Of a stretch of 64,000 nt of DNA, positions 28,701 to 44,500 are shown in pieces. Position numbers and translations under genes: made by a program. Each line of letters opens with the position of its first letter. Positions within the stretch are counted from its first letter, which is position 1. Below the pieces are notes generated by a model. It saw only the letters and a list, made by a program, of their open reading frames with translations. It was not told where the DNA came from and did not search any database. Origin of the DNA: Phycomyces blakesleeanus NRRL 1555(-) (Eukaryota; Mucoromycota; Mucoromycetes; Mucorales; Phycomycetaceae); assembly GCF_001638985.1 (NCBI RefSeq), contig NW_017265137.1, forward strand, positions 1,391,054 to 1,455,053, read 5' to 3'.

Positions 28701-31700
28701 CATAATTATCCCAATCCTCCTGTTCATCTCTATGATGTTTCTTGAGACCTCTTCTTTGCCATCTTTCTTTGGCGTAACCAGGTATGTACGAAGCCGCCCA
28801 TTTATGAAGAGAGTGGCCCCAACCCCGTCTCCTAAGGAAAGTTCGGAAGGCGCAAGCTTTGCCAGAGCTTTTTGTGTAGCCGCACGTTGGGTAAGTCTTG
28901 GTCTGTTTCCGGCTCTTGATGACTCCTTGGTGTCTAAGGATGAGAAGATAACGAAAGAGTCCTCAAGTGCCTTGCTGAGTGAGGGCCAAGAAAGCATCGT
29001 GGAGCTTCCGTCCATTAAGTATTCCTCTTTGGTGGAGGAAGACGTCCTACAAGCAGTGGAATTTTGTGTGCCCTCTGAAACCGGTCTTCGGGGATATATC
29101 CCACACCTCCTCTCAATCCAGAGAATGGAGAGTGTAATTTTTACAAGGGTATTCCCAGTAAAGTGCACGGTTGGAACTGACGGTGAAGCCGACACAGTCC
29201 TTTGCAGTTCTGTGTCTACAGATATTACAGAAATTTGCAGAAAGCTCAGTACAACTTTGTTGTTCAATCTTTCGCGTGATGGAAAATTCTCAGAGGATCA
29301 AAGGAAGCTGAGATCCTACACAAGAATGCTTGACGCAATGTCTGACGAGGAGACCAGTCTTTCCACTTGCAATGATCTCCAGAATACTTCGGTCGCAGTT
29401 TCTCAGGATCATTGTGAAAGTGTTGTTTCTGTCAAAGACCTGTCAGATGCTGAACCTCACATTTCTGTAAACCACTGCCAGTACAATGAAATATGTAACA
29501 GCAAGCCAGTGACATATACAGACGCCGTGCCAGAATACAACCTGGCCTCTCAACCAGCCGGAGAATATTTCTCCTTTGAACAATATGCCATTCAGGCCTC
29601 ATTTTGGGCTGGTTATGAGTGCCCAACGGTGGTCGATACTTGCCCAATGGTGCCGGCATTGGACTTTTGGACGCCTCCAGCCTTCAAGGAAACGTTTGTC
29701 CAGCCTACCTTGGAAGAGTTTGGTGGTTCCTGTGGAGAATATTCAACCAATGAATATCTCATGTCCATGGAGATTGAAGAGGACCTAGGTTGGTGCGAAC
29801 CTATGGAACTCGACAATCCCATGGACATTATTGATGATGCGGTGATGTCCAATGTTCCTTTTGGCAGAAAACATTTGGCCATCACCTTGGAGCCCGTGTT
29901 GGTAGACAGCTTCCAAGACGTCATCCAGACAGTAAGAATGGGATCCAATATGAACGTTCCCCTAACCCGCATGTCTTGGCGGGTTGCAGAAGATCATGTG
30001 CAGTTCGCTGCAGAAAAGGTTGTGTCGCGCCAGCCATCCCAAGCCAAGAATTCTGGTTTGGGAGTTTCTGAATCCGTCGTGGTCAAGATCCCAGAGGCTG
30101 GATTTAAGGCTCCTTTTCCAGTTGCTGGTTTGAACGGCAAGAAGCCTGAGGCTGTCTCTCTACCCAGCACCAGAGGGATGGCTGATTCTACAGCTAGACC
30201 GGAGCCAACTCCAGATATTAAGTCCAAGCCATCAAAAGGACTTAATAGCAACAGAGTAAATCTCAAGGACCCGGAAGATTTACTCAAGTATGCCCTGATG
30301 TTCAAGAGTGCACTTAGCGGCCGTAGGCGCTAAAACTGCTGGTCGGTAGTGCATGAGTTCACTCTAAGGTTCTGTTTTGTGGTGGAGCAAGGAGTCTGCA
30401 AAGCCGGTGATCCCAAAGCTTTGAAATATTCTCCTTTCACCACCAATCGTACGGCCCCAAATGTTTTCTGGTGAGGTACGAAAATACTCTCTTCGATTTT
30501 CTACCCATACTACTTTCTCTACTTTGACTTGTTGGCTGCAAGCCCATATTTTCTTTATGTATTCCTTCAATTTCTCTTTCCAGATACTTGATCACTTTTT
30601 ATTTTTTATTTTTATTTCTATTAGTCGCAAAGATGCTTTCCTTTTCCTTTTTCCTTTTCCTTTCCCCTTTTATATTATTTGTTGTATTTATTTATTTGTA
30701 ATATGGTACCTTCATTTGACATACCTTCTTCTCTTCTTCTTTGCTACATGTTTTTCTTTTTCTCCTTCTTCTTAATGTTATATTTATACCATTCTTTACT
30801 GCACAATACTTTTCTTTCTAATTCTTGTTTTTATCAACTGTTGGTTTCTGATGTCTTCTAAGATTCTTTACTTCATTTCTTTTACTGTCTCCCTCTATAT
30901 TCTTCACCAATATGTACACTAATCACCAACAGATTTTTTCACATTGTTGGCTCACATACCAATACCAGATACTCTTTTTGATCTATATATTTTCCTCCCA
31001 AATCAAACTCCTGCAGATTGGTCTCACGCATGTCACTTTATCAATGGAGGTTCTTTTGGCCTTTGACCTTTCCCATTGTCACCCGCAACATATGATACCG
31101 TTTGTCGGCTTCTACCCTTAACGCCCTCGTTCTCAGCTCCGTCATATCTCTTGGGTGTCTCTTTTTTGACTACTCTAACCAGACTCTTGAATGTTTTATT
31201 GTCGAGTATCCTCTTGTTTTGCAAGTCTGAGCCGTGATATTAGACGAGTGAATAAAACAGCGTCTCATCCACCTATCCACAATTTGTTGCACCTTCTAGA
31301 TATCTTTTCTCTCTCTCTTCTCATATTGATTAATATTATGTTTTTGATGATATGTTTGCTGCAGTTACAAAGGCATACTGGGAAACACTTTTTGATTATA
31401 TGCCTTTTGTTTATAGCTGTAATTGATTTTGTTAGTACATTGCTACATTTTTTGCTATGTTCAGTTTTCACTAGCATTCAATTTAAAAGTCTGACTTATC
31501 GACTCAATCTGATATTGACACCGTAATTTCCTAGCCAGTTTAATGATGAGACTTTGATTAGTATATACACTGTTTCAATTGATGATTTGCGTATAAATAA
31601 TAATAAGTTTTAGACAAAAAGAGAAAGAACTATTATTGATTTTTTTAAAATAAAAGTCTGTCTTTTTAAAGTGAACAATGTGTGCGAAAGTTCAAAATTG

Positions 31701-34700
31701 ACTAGCAATTAAAAATACTGCTCTTATTTGAGCTACATTAATATAAGTAATGTCAGAATAACAAATAAAGATGTGCAAAATGCTCTGCTGGTTCTGTATA
31801 GGCTTTAATTTTTCTATAATTAATAAGTATTTTTATGTATGAGATATTAGTGAGAATAGTGTATGGTAATAAAATAGATTGTAAAGGTCTAAGCTCTGAA
31901 GTGATACTGGAACTAATTTTTTATTTAAATTGAACCCTTGATTTGTAGAGTTTTTGTTGTCTGCCTTCCGAGTCTTGGGCAAAGGTTTGGGAGCACAGCA
32001 ATTTTTATACAAGTTAGGCTTCTGTGGTCTCTGTTTTTGGGATATATTGTGCGACGACGGTCCCTTTGGCTACTCTGGTCTATCTAACTGTATCGTTGGC
32101 CTTATGTGTACTTGGTTTCTGGGTTTTAGTAACCCGAGTCTTGTGTTTAGGTCAAGAAAAAATGAACATTTTGAGGTATGGTATTCACTATACATTCATA
32201 TCTGGCCAAACAGGTCCACCTTCCTTATTGAACTATTCCTTAGAGAAATTGGCCAGTTTTTGCTAGTCCCTTCTTCTGTTGGGTGCTCAAAATCTCACTT
32301 GTAAGTTTGAATTGGCCACTTTAGGCTTTTATAGACCTCGTTGATGTATTGTGATAAGCGTATTGCTCGAGATTAATGCTCTTTGAAGGGCTTAAGAACG
32401 GGATCCAAGAACATTTGGCTCTAGTCAGGATCGATCATTTTTCTTAAGGATGCGGCAGTATATCAACCGCTGGATTAATGACTATATCTGTGCCTGGCAT
32501 CATATATGCGTACAAGTACATGGCTAGACAAAAACTATCACTTGGAGATAGCAACCGTACAAAAAAAGTAACTAGACAGTGTTACAGGTACCGTTTTGGC
32601 AGCTGATATATTAGGTGACAGTTACTCAGTCGATTGAATCCAGATATATTAAGACGGTGGTCTCTTGGTCACTATGGGAAATGAGTGGTGATTCCGATGG
32701 TGATTTTGGAAAGTACCATGAACATTTTTCGAAATCACGATCGGAATCACCACTCATTTTCCATAGTGGGATTAAAATGGTTCTTGTATTACAGATTCCT
32801 AATAAACTTTACAGAGTCCAAATGATTTGGAATGAGTACATATATATTTATTCTTTAGATACCTTGCTTGCATGATTTTTGCTATTTAGAGTAATGGTAA
32901 CCCATTCGCTATGTTCTCAGATGATTTTGGTTTACATCTAAACACAATTATAGACAAATTAAGGTCGTTAAAATGGCATTGTCTTTGGAAGAGGAAACAT
33001 TTGCCTGAAATGGGACTCTATATATCCTCAGTAAAGTAAACAATCTTTCTTTGACTTGTATTAACTACTGCATTAAAAAGTATGCAGGTAATGCTACGGT
33101 AGCAATATAGATTATAATACAGTCAAATCGCTTTGTTGCACATGTACATATAAAAGTATCCGAGGAAGAATCTAGTACCATTTTTGGAGTAAATTAAATT
33201 AAAGTTCAAGGGTCAACTGATGAAACCAAGTTAAATCCTTAAAATAATGATATATAAGTTTTCCTATCCTATCCTAATTTGTGTCAAAGTAAATAGTATA
33301 TTTACTGAACATGCTCTCGCGTCGAAGAGTAATAAGTACGCCTTATTTATAAGTACTCTTTTTCTCCTCTCTTCTTTTCTGAATTTGTATCAATCGCTTG
33401 ATTACTTCTTTATTCTCTGTTCTTTTCCTATGGATATTGTCAATAGTATTTCACTTTCATTTGGACCTTCTGCCAAAAGACTTGTGGATTATCTACCCAA
33501 AGGATCTTATGTGGCTGCAGCAGTGGTTTTGTTTCTCTGCAAGAAGGTCTACGACTTTACCACAGTTCCTGATAAATTAAGCCACTTCCCAAGTGTTTCC
33601 TATTTTTCTTTTCTCAGATCCACCCTGGCTGTGGAGTCAATAGAGGACCGGACAAGACGATTTATTCTTCCACTTCTTCACAAGAATAACGGGTTTTATG
33701 TTGTAAGTCCATAAACAAACACAGAGGTCTTTTGTTTTTTGTTTATTGTTTTTTCTTGCCCGAATGTTTCACAGTCAAAGTTTCCTTTTTACTGGACCGT
33801 TTTTGTCACAGAACCCCTTGCAGTACAATACCTCTTGATGAAAGGAGGTAAGTTAGAAAGCTTAAGAGCATCATATATCCAACGAAAGCGAAAACTAAAA
33901 AAAGAAATCTCTGTATTATACTTAGAAATATTCCCAAAGGACAGCAGATTCATGGACGCTTTGAGTAAAGATAGCCTTGCGGTCCGTCTATTTGGAAATT
34001 CAAATGTTGTATTTTCTACGGGCGACCTCTGGAAACATCAACGCAAGGTAAATATACTGAAGAAAAAAATTAATAGCCTGTTCTCTTTCTTCGTTTCTTC
34101 TTCTTTTCTATTAACTATTATTTGATCTAGGCTATGAATCCAGTTTTTCACCGCACAGTTCCTGTGGATCTATTTGGACGCATGATTCCCGATATCTTTA
34201 AATTGATTGAAAAGACTGATGGAAACGTCTTGGTAGACAGCTTTCTACAAAAGATCACTTTTGACGCTTTGGGCAGAGCCTTATTTGGTACGTAGTCCGT
34301 CAATTTTCAATATTGATAGGCTTTTTCTTTAAGAAACAAAAAAGAAGTATGTACTAATCATATATATATATATATTCGCTTTTATTACTTTTTCTTTAAA
34401 AATTTTTTTTGTAGGATTTGATTTTAAAACAATGGGTGACGATGATTCTGAGTGGATAGCAGCATACAACGATGCAATGTCAGGAATAACTGCTCCTATC
34501 CTTCAGGTTGCTACTTCTTATGAGCGTATTCTTCGCCATTTCTACCCTCATTATGACAAGGCATCCAAGGGTATAGACAAGCTCAACAAGCTTATTCTTG
34601 ATATGGTGGATGAAAAAAAGAAAAAGATTGAGGAATCAAAAGGCCAGCCTGATGCTGGTCACGAAAAGGATTTCTTGACACTTATCCTCGAAGCTGAAAT

Positions 34701-37700
34701 GAAAGAAAATGCAATAAGTGACCCCGATGATTTACGAGTAAGCAAAACCAAGTGTCTATCTGGTTGATACTTCTTTTGATTGACCAGTATATATATGGCA
34801 ATGAACTGTTTGTAGGCAAACTTGGCTATTTTTATTGCCGCAGGTGAGATATATTACAAGTAAAATAGTATTAACACACGTATGTATACTTATAAACGTT
34901 ACCTTGACTCGATTTTTTGTAAAATAAATAAAAGGCCACCTGTCCACCGCAAGCTCTATCGCATTCTGTATTTATCACATGGCCATTAACAAGGCAAGTC
35001 TTAAAGTTGATCACAGTTAATGTGTCTAATGAATCAAAGTATAACAGGATATACAAAATAAAGCACGCAGGGAAGCATTAGATATTCTCGGGGATGATGA
35101 TTCTATGGTTCCTCCAACTGTTGCTGAGTGCAAGCGTGTCAACTATATCAATATGCTTGTGAAAGAGGTACCTATATTACAAATCAACACACACACACAC
35201 GCACACACACATGCATATGCATATGCATGCATATAAATTATATGGAGTTTATTAAACCATTGACGTTCTAGGTTTTGCGCTTATGCTCTCCATTTGGTGC
35301 AATTCTTGAACGCATGACAGCCGAAGATGTCACTCTGTCTGGGGCATTTATTCCAAAGGGCACACTTGTAAGTGTGGACATCGAGGCTTTGCACAAGAAC
35401 CCAGCCATTTGGAAGAACCCGACTGTTTTTGATCCCGAGCGATTCAGAAAAGGAGGTGAATATGACCAGCACAAAGGTATTACGTGGGCGCCTTTCAGTG
35501 ATGGAAACCGAAAGTGTCTTGGTGTCAATTTCAGTATGGCAGAGCAGCAAGTTGTTTTGCTTATGTTGTGTAAGTCAATTCTCTCAAAAATTATTATACC
35601 AACAAAAAGACAAACAAACAAACAAAGAGGCTTTTCGATATTTATTTTAAGTTTGTATAGTGAAACATTATGAATGGGACCTACCCGAGAACTCGATTCA
35701 CAAAAATGGAATTGTTTATGATAGTATCTTTTCCTTCACACCAAAGTCACTGTCTATCAAATTCCACAAACGACACTAGGAGTTGCTTGGTGGATCCTTC
35801 TGCGTAATTTGTTTTTATATGTATAAATATTAATTGTAAAATTAGCGAATACGACTGCCATAGCATGATATTATTTTGTGTGTGCTCATATAAAAGAAGC
35901 CATTTTATAAGAAATTTTCTTTTAAAGATACACCAGATTCCTAAAAGCCGACTTGACATAGCTATCGTTTGAAATTCATGTTAAGCGATTATATAGCACA
36001 AACTTAAATTATTTAGAATAACCATAATAATAACGATGCATTCTGTATAGAATAGATAGAGAGAAGCTAAAAATTGAAAATATGCTTTCATATTTGGGTA
36101 CTAACATTAAAAAAACAAATGGACAGATACTTTGAGTAAAGCAATAAGATTGATGCTAATTTACACAATTCATCATTGTGTTTCAAACACAATATAATCA
36201 AGTATCTTTGTATAAACTGAAATAATTTAACCACTGATTTTTCCCTAGTAAATTACATGGAAATACTCGATCCTACCATCAAATAATAAGTAATTATAAC
36301 AATATTTTTGGACGATTTATGCAATATCATCGAATATATGATTTATTAGCAGAATAAAATCATTATACTTTTATCCTAACTATACTGACTGAATCTAGAG
36401 TATAAATCAATACTCGATATAATAAAATAGTTGTTCTGATAAAAAAAAAGCTTCGTGTATTAAAGTACACTAAGATCAAGTATATACACTCACAATCAAA
36501 AACGTTTCGACCCCCGCAAAAAATGCCTAAAAAAAATCGAAAAAATAAAAATAAAAACATTGTTTTCTCCCAATATTATTAATCAAATCCAACATGCAAG
36601 ACGTAAATTCATCAGAAAACACCCACGGATCATATGAAAAGGCCAATCCCTATAAATACGGATGCATCATGTACATGCATTTAGCAAATTACGGGGCGAC
36701 CCAGATTTCATTGGTGGTTGGCATGAGTCTGTCAACTGTCAAGTACATCATTAAGAGAGTGGACGAGACAGGATCGCCCGAGCCAAGAAAAGGGTCCGGA
36801 CGACCTAGAAAGATTGACGAGAGGACAGAAAGACACCTTGTTCAAATAGTTCGTAAGGACCCCTTTGCCTCATTTTCTAGGCTAAGGGCTTCCTTAAAGA
36901 ACATTGAGGTATTTGTCTGCAGAAAGACAATAATCAGTTGTCTGAAGCGTTTGGGCTTCGGATCATATATCGCAGCTCACAAGCCAACTTTAACCGAAAG
37001 CCACAAGAAAAGAAGGCTGGAATGGGCCCGTGAGCATGTGAATTGGACAGATGACCAGTGGAGAGGTGTAGTGTGGTCAGATGAATCACGGTTCACAGTT
37101 GAGGGTAATGATGGAGGAGCTAGAGCTATCAGGAAAGTCGGTGAAAGGTTCAAGGAAGAAAATATCATCGAAGGAACCAAGTGGGGGAAGGGTAGTGTGA
37201 TGATCTGGAGCTGTTTCTGGGCCGGTGGTTTTGGCCCTTTGGTGTTCCTAGATGGTAACGTAAACCAAGACCAATACGTGAACACTTTGGCTCAGAACTT
37301 CCTCCCTTGGTTCCAAAATCTTTCGCGGGAACAAAACAGGAGCTTCGTGTTCCAAGAGAACAACGCCAGCTGTCATACTGGGTCGTACTCGAGGTGGTGG
37401 AAAGATAGCCATGAGATCCGAGGTTTTGACTACTGGCCCGCTCAAAGCCCGGATCTCAACCCCATCGAGCATCTCTGGTGGGCTCTCCAGAGGCGCATGA
37501 GTGACGAGAGGGCCAGTATTAACAATGTTGAAGATCTGAAGGTTGTAATGCAACGAGAGTGGCGAAGGATAGGTCTCGAACTTTCGTCAACTTTGGCCGG
37601 AAGCATGCAGCATCGATGCCAGGCTGTAATTGAGGCCAAAGGAGGTCATACAAAATATTGATCTTTTATTTTTTTCTATATTTCAATAATAAACATATAT

Positions 37701-40700
37701 ATAATCTTTTATTTGAAGTTTGAATGCTTTAGCTTTTATTACTGAGGAGCAGTTGCATGTTGAATACATGCCATGATTTCTCTCATGCATTTTTTGGGCT
37801 CAGAGGTCGAAACGTTTTTGATTGTGACTGTATTACCTGATCAAAAATATTAGTTTAAAAATATTAGAGCTTTTGAGACAATGTATCGGTACAGTAATAA
37901 CCTATAGTAATATCAAGCAGTTAACAAAAAAAAAACTAACGAGCCAGATTGATAAAGACGATATGGTAGAAGCTGTAAAAAAATTAGATAATACGAAGCT
38001 ATTGTTATGAATGAAGATTCGTATATTTGTGTTTTTACTTTTTTAGTGTTTATTGATGGTGATTTTATTAAAGTCAAGTATTTCAACTCTGATTCAAAAG
38101 TTTTTTCTTGTCTTGAAATATATAAGCATGAGGGAATGATCAGTTCATGCATAGAGATGATAGTACTAAATACTGTCCTGTTTTTGTACAAGTTAGTAGA
38201 AGTAATATCACTGTAATAAAGGAATATATCAATGACATAAGTATATTTTATATATACTATTACTATGGTAATACTTTATTGAGATACTGCACGCACATAC
38301 ACATTTATATAATTTATGTTATACAAGATATTCCAGGATGAAGATGTTCTGATTAATACTCAGATAAATGATTGCCAAGACTCCAGTTGTACCAATTTTC
38401 GATCCAAAATGATATAATGCAAATATCAGTAAAGTAGTTCAGTGTATGAAACCTTTGCCAATATTTGATATCACTTATTCTCCAAATAAACAAACTTGCA
38501 CAAGCTCTTAAAAAGCTTTCTTATTTACCTTTCTTACTTTATTCAGCCTCAAGATTGACATAGTAAAAGTCAAACTATATATAGAGCTTTTAAGAGATAA
38601 TACTTCTTCCCAATAGAGTTGAGTTATATCATACATATATATAATTAGAGTTAAAGGAATTTTGAATTCTTTTATAAGCAACAATTAAAATAAATTTAAT
38701 ACATATTGTATAGCAATATTATAATTAAATTCATGAAGAATAAGCGCGTGCATTTAATAAAAGAAAGAAGAAAAGTCTTAGTTGTGGGTAATGAAGCAAT
38801 GTGTTGAAGAGAGAGAGGTGAGTATAAGCAAGAGTACAGCAAGTACCCAAGCCAATTTTCAGAGTATTGTAATCGAGGCTGCTACACTATATATATATAT
38901 AAATATATATTACAGTCATAACGTGTTAATAACTTGTTGAATGAATCTTAAACTTATTACAGGAAGATGAGAGAGTGAAAGAAGAGAGACAGGTAGATAG
39001 AGAAAAAAATAACCTGGGAATTAAATTTTGATTATTAGACATATTTTATTGGCTAAAATTAAGCGGTGTTTACAATTTTTATTTTATAACACAGATTTGC
39101 GGAAAGCAAAATCCAACTATTTTACTTTTAATGACGAAAGGGCACATCATAAACATATAATGTATATATATTGTATTTTATATTACACTTTTTCTTTTTC
39201 TTTTCTTTAGGAACTTTGTGTGACGTATACTATCTGTCAGTTTGATATTCCTGCAGATATTACTACACAATAATAATTTTTTTTTAGACATTAAACCATT
39301 CATTCCTCTTTGTTTTTATCCTGTCGCTCTCTTTACGCATTCCTTTAACATTTGTATCTCAAGATGTCATATTCATTCAGTAGAGACCGAACAGCAGAAA
39401 TAAGGGCAAGTCAAGTATATGCATTAACTTTGCTTCTAACCTTATATCCTCACCTCTTCTTCTCCTTCCAAACAGGACTCTTATGAAACCCCTGTTAGAG
39501 ACGAGTAAGTGCATATAAGCACAGTAGATATTTAGATCGTACATTTATGCATCTTGCTTTCTCTCTCTATCTATCTTACTTATATTGATTTACAGTGATA
39601 GATTCGGCCCTTCGCGCATACCTGCAGGTTATAGTTCCCCTACTAGTCGAACAAACATAAACCCATTCGAGCGTCACCCGACAAACTCTTCATATGAGCG
39701 CTATACTTCATCACCTATTCCACCTCGACATGGTGTTAGAGATCCTATTGACAGGCGAGATCTTAGTAACGACAATTATGAGATGCAGACTACTCACCCT
39801 ACTCGAAGTACTACACACCCCGATACTTCTCAGCCAGCAGACACAAGCACAATGAGTGGGTTCTTTGATGAGGTAACAAAACGGCGTATAACCACAGAAA
39901 GAAAAAGAAATAAAGACAGGAGGAGAAACGCACATGTGTATATAAATATATATATATCAAATGATATGGGATGAGATGAAAAATGAGTAAACCAAAATTT
40001 GGTTCTAGATAGAGAGACTCAAGAATGAGGTTGTTATTGTCAGCAGCAATGTGGATGAAATCGATCAGTTACACAACAGCTCTATTGCGAGTTACAATGA
40101 ACAGCAGCTTAAAACGATTTCTGAACAACTGCAACGACTAAAAACCCAAACTCAAAAACTCAATCTTGATATTAAAAATCGTATTAAAAGTAAGAAAGAA
40201 TAAGAAGAAAAGATATATATAAAGGTTGCAAAGTGGGTTAATTAAATCCAAAATTATACACACACACAGCTGTCGAGACCGCAAATGCACATTTTCCCAA
40301 TAGTTCGGATGCTCAGATTCGTAGAACACAGGTAATGTATATATATATATATAGAGTTTCCCTCTTTATAAACCCAATTTGTACTGACATAAAAAAATAG
40401 ACAATGACACTGAGAAAACGATTTATTGATACTATTCAACGCTATCAAGATCTTGAACGATCATACGAGCAAAAATATCGTCAAAGAGTAGAAAGACAGA
40501 TTAGGATAGGCAAGTTGTTTTCATAATTCTTACCTATACATATATAAACTAGTAATCAATTAATCGTAATATATATATATATATATGTGTGTGTGTATGT
40601 TCTTGTAATTTATAGTCAAACCAGAGGCTACCAGTGAAGAAGTCGACCAACTGATTGGGTCCAACGAAACTCCCCAGATTTTTGCACAATCTGTAAGTTC

Positions 40701-41488
40701 ATTGCAATTATTGGCATGCTTTGATAAGATTTCATTTTGGACCAAAGAAAAAAAAAGAATATGATATACACGTAAATCCTTTGACCCCCCTTGTTTTGAC
40801 TTGTTACAATTTTTTTATAGATAATGCAAGCCGGTAGACGGGGACAGGCTAATGCGGTGCTGTCTGAAGTTCAGCTTAGAAACGATGATATAAAGAATAT
40901 TGAAAAGACAATTTTGGTAAAAGATTCGAATTGAAACAATAGACTATATATATTGAAAAAAAAATGAGAGAGAGGAAAAATATTAACATATATTTTGAAT
41001 TGACAGGAACTTCATCAATTATTTATGGACATGGCTATGATGGTTGAGCAACAAGGTGAGGTCCTTAATCAGACTGAACAGCACGCAGAGAATACGACGC
41101 ATGATGTAGAAACTGGCCATAATCACTTAATCAAGGCTATTAAGAGTGCGCGTGCGACAAGAGCGGTAAGAAGATCAGTTTTAGCAAAACCGAAAGTTTG
41201 ATCGAACGAATGAATGAAGTATTTATTTTTTCCATTTTTGGATGAATAGAAAAAATGGTGTTGCTTTGTGCTGTTTTTGATTCTTTGTGTGGTGATTGCA
41301 ATTCTGGTTTGGTGGTTTGGCTTCAATCACAAGGTAAATGAAGTTTTTAATTATCGATCATTTGAAGGGTATATTTTGTATTCACACCTTGATTCTGTAC
41401 AACAGGGCGTGGGAGATAACCCTTAAAAAATATATAAGAAGACTCGCACACACACATACACACACAAGGAACAAGTATACATCTATAC

Positions 41489-41535
<47 letters not shown>

Positions 41536-44500
41536 CTTTCTCTATAATTCTATACACAAAACCTTCTTTTTCCTTTCTTCTTTTTATGTCTTTATTTTGC
41601 ATTCAATTATATAATAATATATATATATTATATACATATATAGATCTCTATTTCCTTAATTATTTACTCTATTTTTTTTTTAATCAACAACAAATATATA
41701 TTTATACATATACATATACATATACACATATTATAGTGTGTGACGTCGGCTCCGTCATCTTTTCATTGCCAAAAAAAAATACCTTATCATCATTATCATT
41801 TTAATTTATTATAATATAATATTCTTCCCGCTTTTTAAACTTTTTTTTTTGTGTGTGTGTGCGCTGGAAATCTAATTTTCCAATTCCATTCTTTATTCCT
41901 CCCTTTATCTCTCTATCTCTTCTTCTTCTTTCTTTCTTTCTTTATCTGTCTATCTATATTTTCCTCTTTTCTAATTATGGCTTCTATACAAGACCAAGAA
42001 GAGGTACCAAAATCACCTGAATTCCTTTCTTCTGAAGGAACACCAACAGGAGACCTGGATAACACGCCGTTCTTCAAGTACAAAGAACAACGCGCGATCG
42101 TTGACGTAAGTGAATCAAGATTCCAACAACAATAAAAAAAAAAGTAATGCTCATTCCAAATCACAATGACTTGAACAGCAAGACAGTAAGTATTTGTGCC
42201 ACAACCTACCTATCAATCCTGCGTTGGACGAAGAAATAGAACCAAGAACAATATTGCATCCAGTGGTTAATACCGGTACACCTCCTCCTGTAGTAGATTC
42301 AACTATCCATTCGGAACAAGGCAAGTGTATAAGCTATATATTGAATCCATTGATTAAACCAACCAAACGAAAAGACTGATTCCTAATCTGTAATATATAT
42401 ACATATTAGAAACCGGCCACACAATTACAACTGAATTGAGGGAACTGTACTCAAGCTTACATCGTTGCCTTGAACTCCGTGACAAGTATATGATCCGATC
42501 CCGCCAGAGATTAAATGACAACCCAAAAAATCGTTCTGATTGGAAGATCTATCCTGAACCTCCACCCCGCTCATGGCCTTTGCCTAGCCCAGAAGAACTC
42601 GAGAGAAGACGTAAAAAAGAGCATGAGCGTGAGATGGATCCCATTGCCGCAGTTGGTAGTGACTTTGACTTTGAATCCTGTGAATTCCCGTCAAAGGATG
42701 AAAATGTAAGTAAAAAAAAAACACACACACACACGCACACAAAGGCTTGGGAATTTCCTTTTTTTTTTGTTTTATTTGATTTGGTTTGGTTCAAGTAAAA
42801 AGTCAAATGCTAAATTTGGAAATGGTTTAGTATACCTACGGCTTGAACCCCGAAGGGTTTTATGAAGTATATGCTTCAGACCATGGTAAATAAATGAATA
42901 AAAGGAAGAAGTCTTATCTGTGACTCAAGTCTAATGGCAGAGTATGGCAATTAATTTTTGGGTCTATTAAAATAGATAAAAAACAGCACCGTCCAATCTG
43001 TAATATTCCTCACCGCAAGGAGTTTTATGAAGACATGGATTTTGTCCTAAATACCATTAGGTAAAAATTAAATAGGATATTCATATTCATATTCATATTT
43101 ATTGTGCGTGTAGCTGCATATCTATTTTTATACTCACTTATTTTTATACTGTTGTATTACAGTGATGGACCAGCCAAAAGTTTTGCTTTTAGACGCCTGC
43201 GGTACCTTGATGGAAAATGGCAAATGTACATTCTATTGAATGAATTCCAGGAACTGGCCGATTCAAAGGTAGAAAAAAAAACACATACACAAGAAGAATT
43301 CTCCCTGGCAATTTCTTGTTTGAAAACTACTAATAGATGTTTATTCTATAAAAAGAGAGTTCCCCACAGAGACTTTTATAATGTTCGTAAGGTAGACACT
43401 CACGTTCATCATACTAGTTGCATGAACCAAAAGCACTTGTTGCGTTTCATCAAGTCAAAGATGAAGAGATCCCCTGATGTAAGTAACCTACCAATATATA
43501 TATATATATATATATATATACGTGTGTGTGTGTGTGTGATTTAATTGAAGCCCCACACTAACAATTGTCACAGGATGTTGTGATTTATCGTGATGACAAA
43601 CACTTGACTCTCGCTGGAGTTTTCGAGAGTCTGGGATTGACTGCCTATGACCTCAGCATCGACACCCTAGATATGCACGTAAGTCTTTATACACTTGTTT
43701 TTTTTTGTTTTGTTTTATATCGTATTCTCAACTACAACTGCTTTTATATGTATATGTGTATGTGTACATAATAATCATAATAAAACAGGCCCACAAAGAC
43801 TCTTTCCACCGGTTCGACAAGTTCAATTTGAAGTACAACCCAATTGGAGAGAGTAGACTTCGTGAAATCTTTATAAAAACCGACAATTACATCAACGGTC
43901 GTTACCTCGCTGAAATCACAAAGGGTACACAAAGCAAAGCAAAGCAAAGAGAGAGAACCTTAATTTTTTTCTTTGTTTATTAATCACCGTTCTTTATATA
44001 TATATATATGGATCTACAGAGGTTGTGTCTGATTTGGAATCATCTAAATACCAGATGGTTGAGTATCGTCTTTCGATCTATGGAAGATCAAAGTCTGAAT
44101 GGGACAAGTTAGCCAAGTGGGTGGTCAACAACAAGATGTTCTCTCCCAATGTTCGTTGGTTGATCCAGATACCTCGTCTGTACAACCTCTACAAGTCATC
44201 TGGTGCCATTGAGAACTTTGAGAATGTAATCAAGAGTAAGTCAAAGCTAAAGAATCAATCAATAGGCTACATATATAGCTGTACTAATAATATACTATTA
44301 TTTCTTTTTCTTATATTAACAAATAACTGTTGCCAATAGACGTCTTTGAGCCGTTATTTGAAGTCACCAAAGACCCCTCAAGTCACCCTGAGTTGTTTGT
44401 TTTCTTGCAACGTGTGGTTGGGTTCGATTCAGTCGATGACGAATCTAAACCTGAGAAGAGAATCTTTAAAAAGTATCCTGCACCTAGAGATTGGACTAAC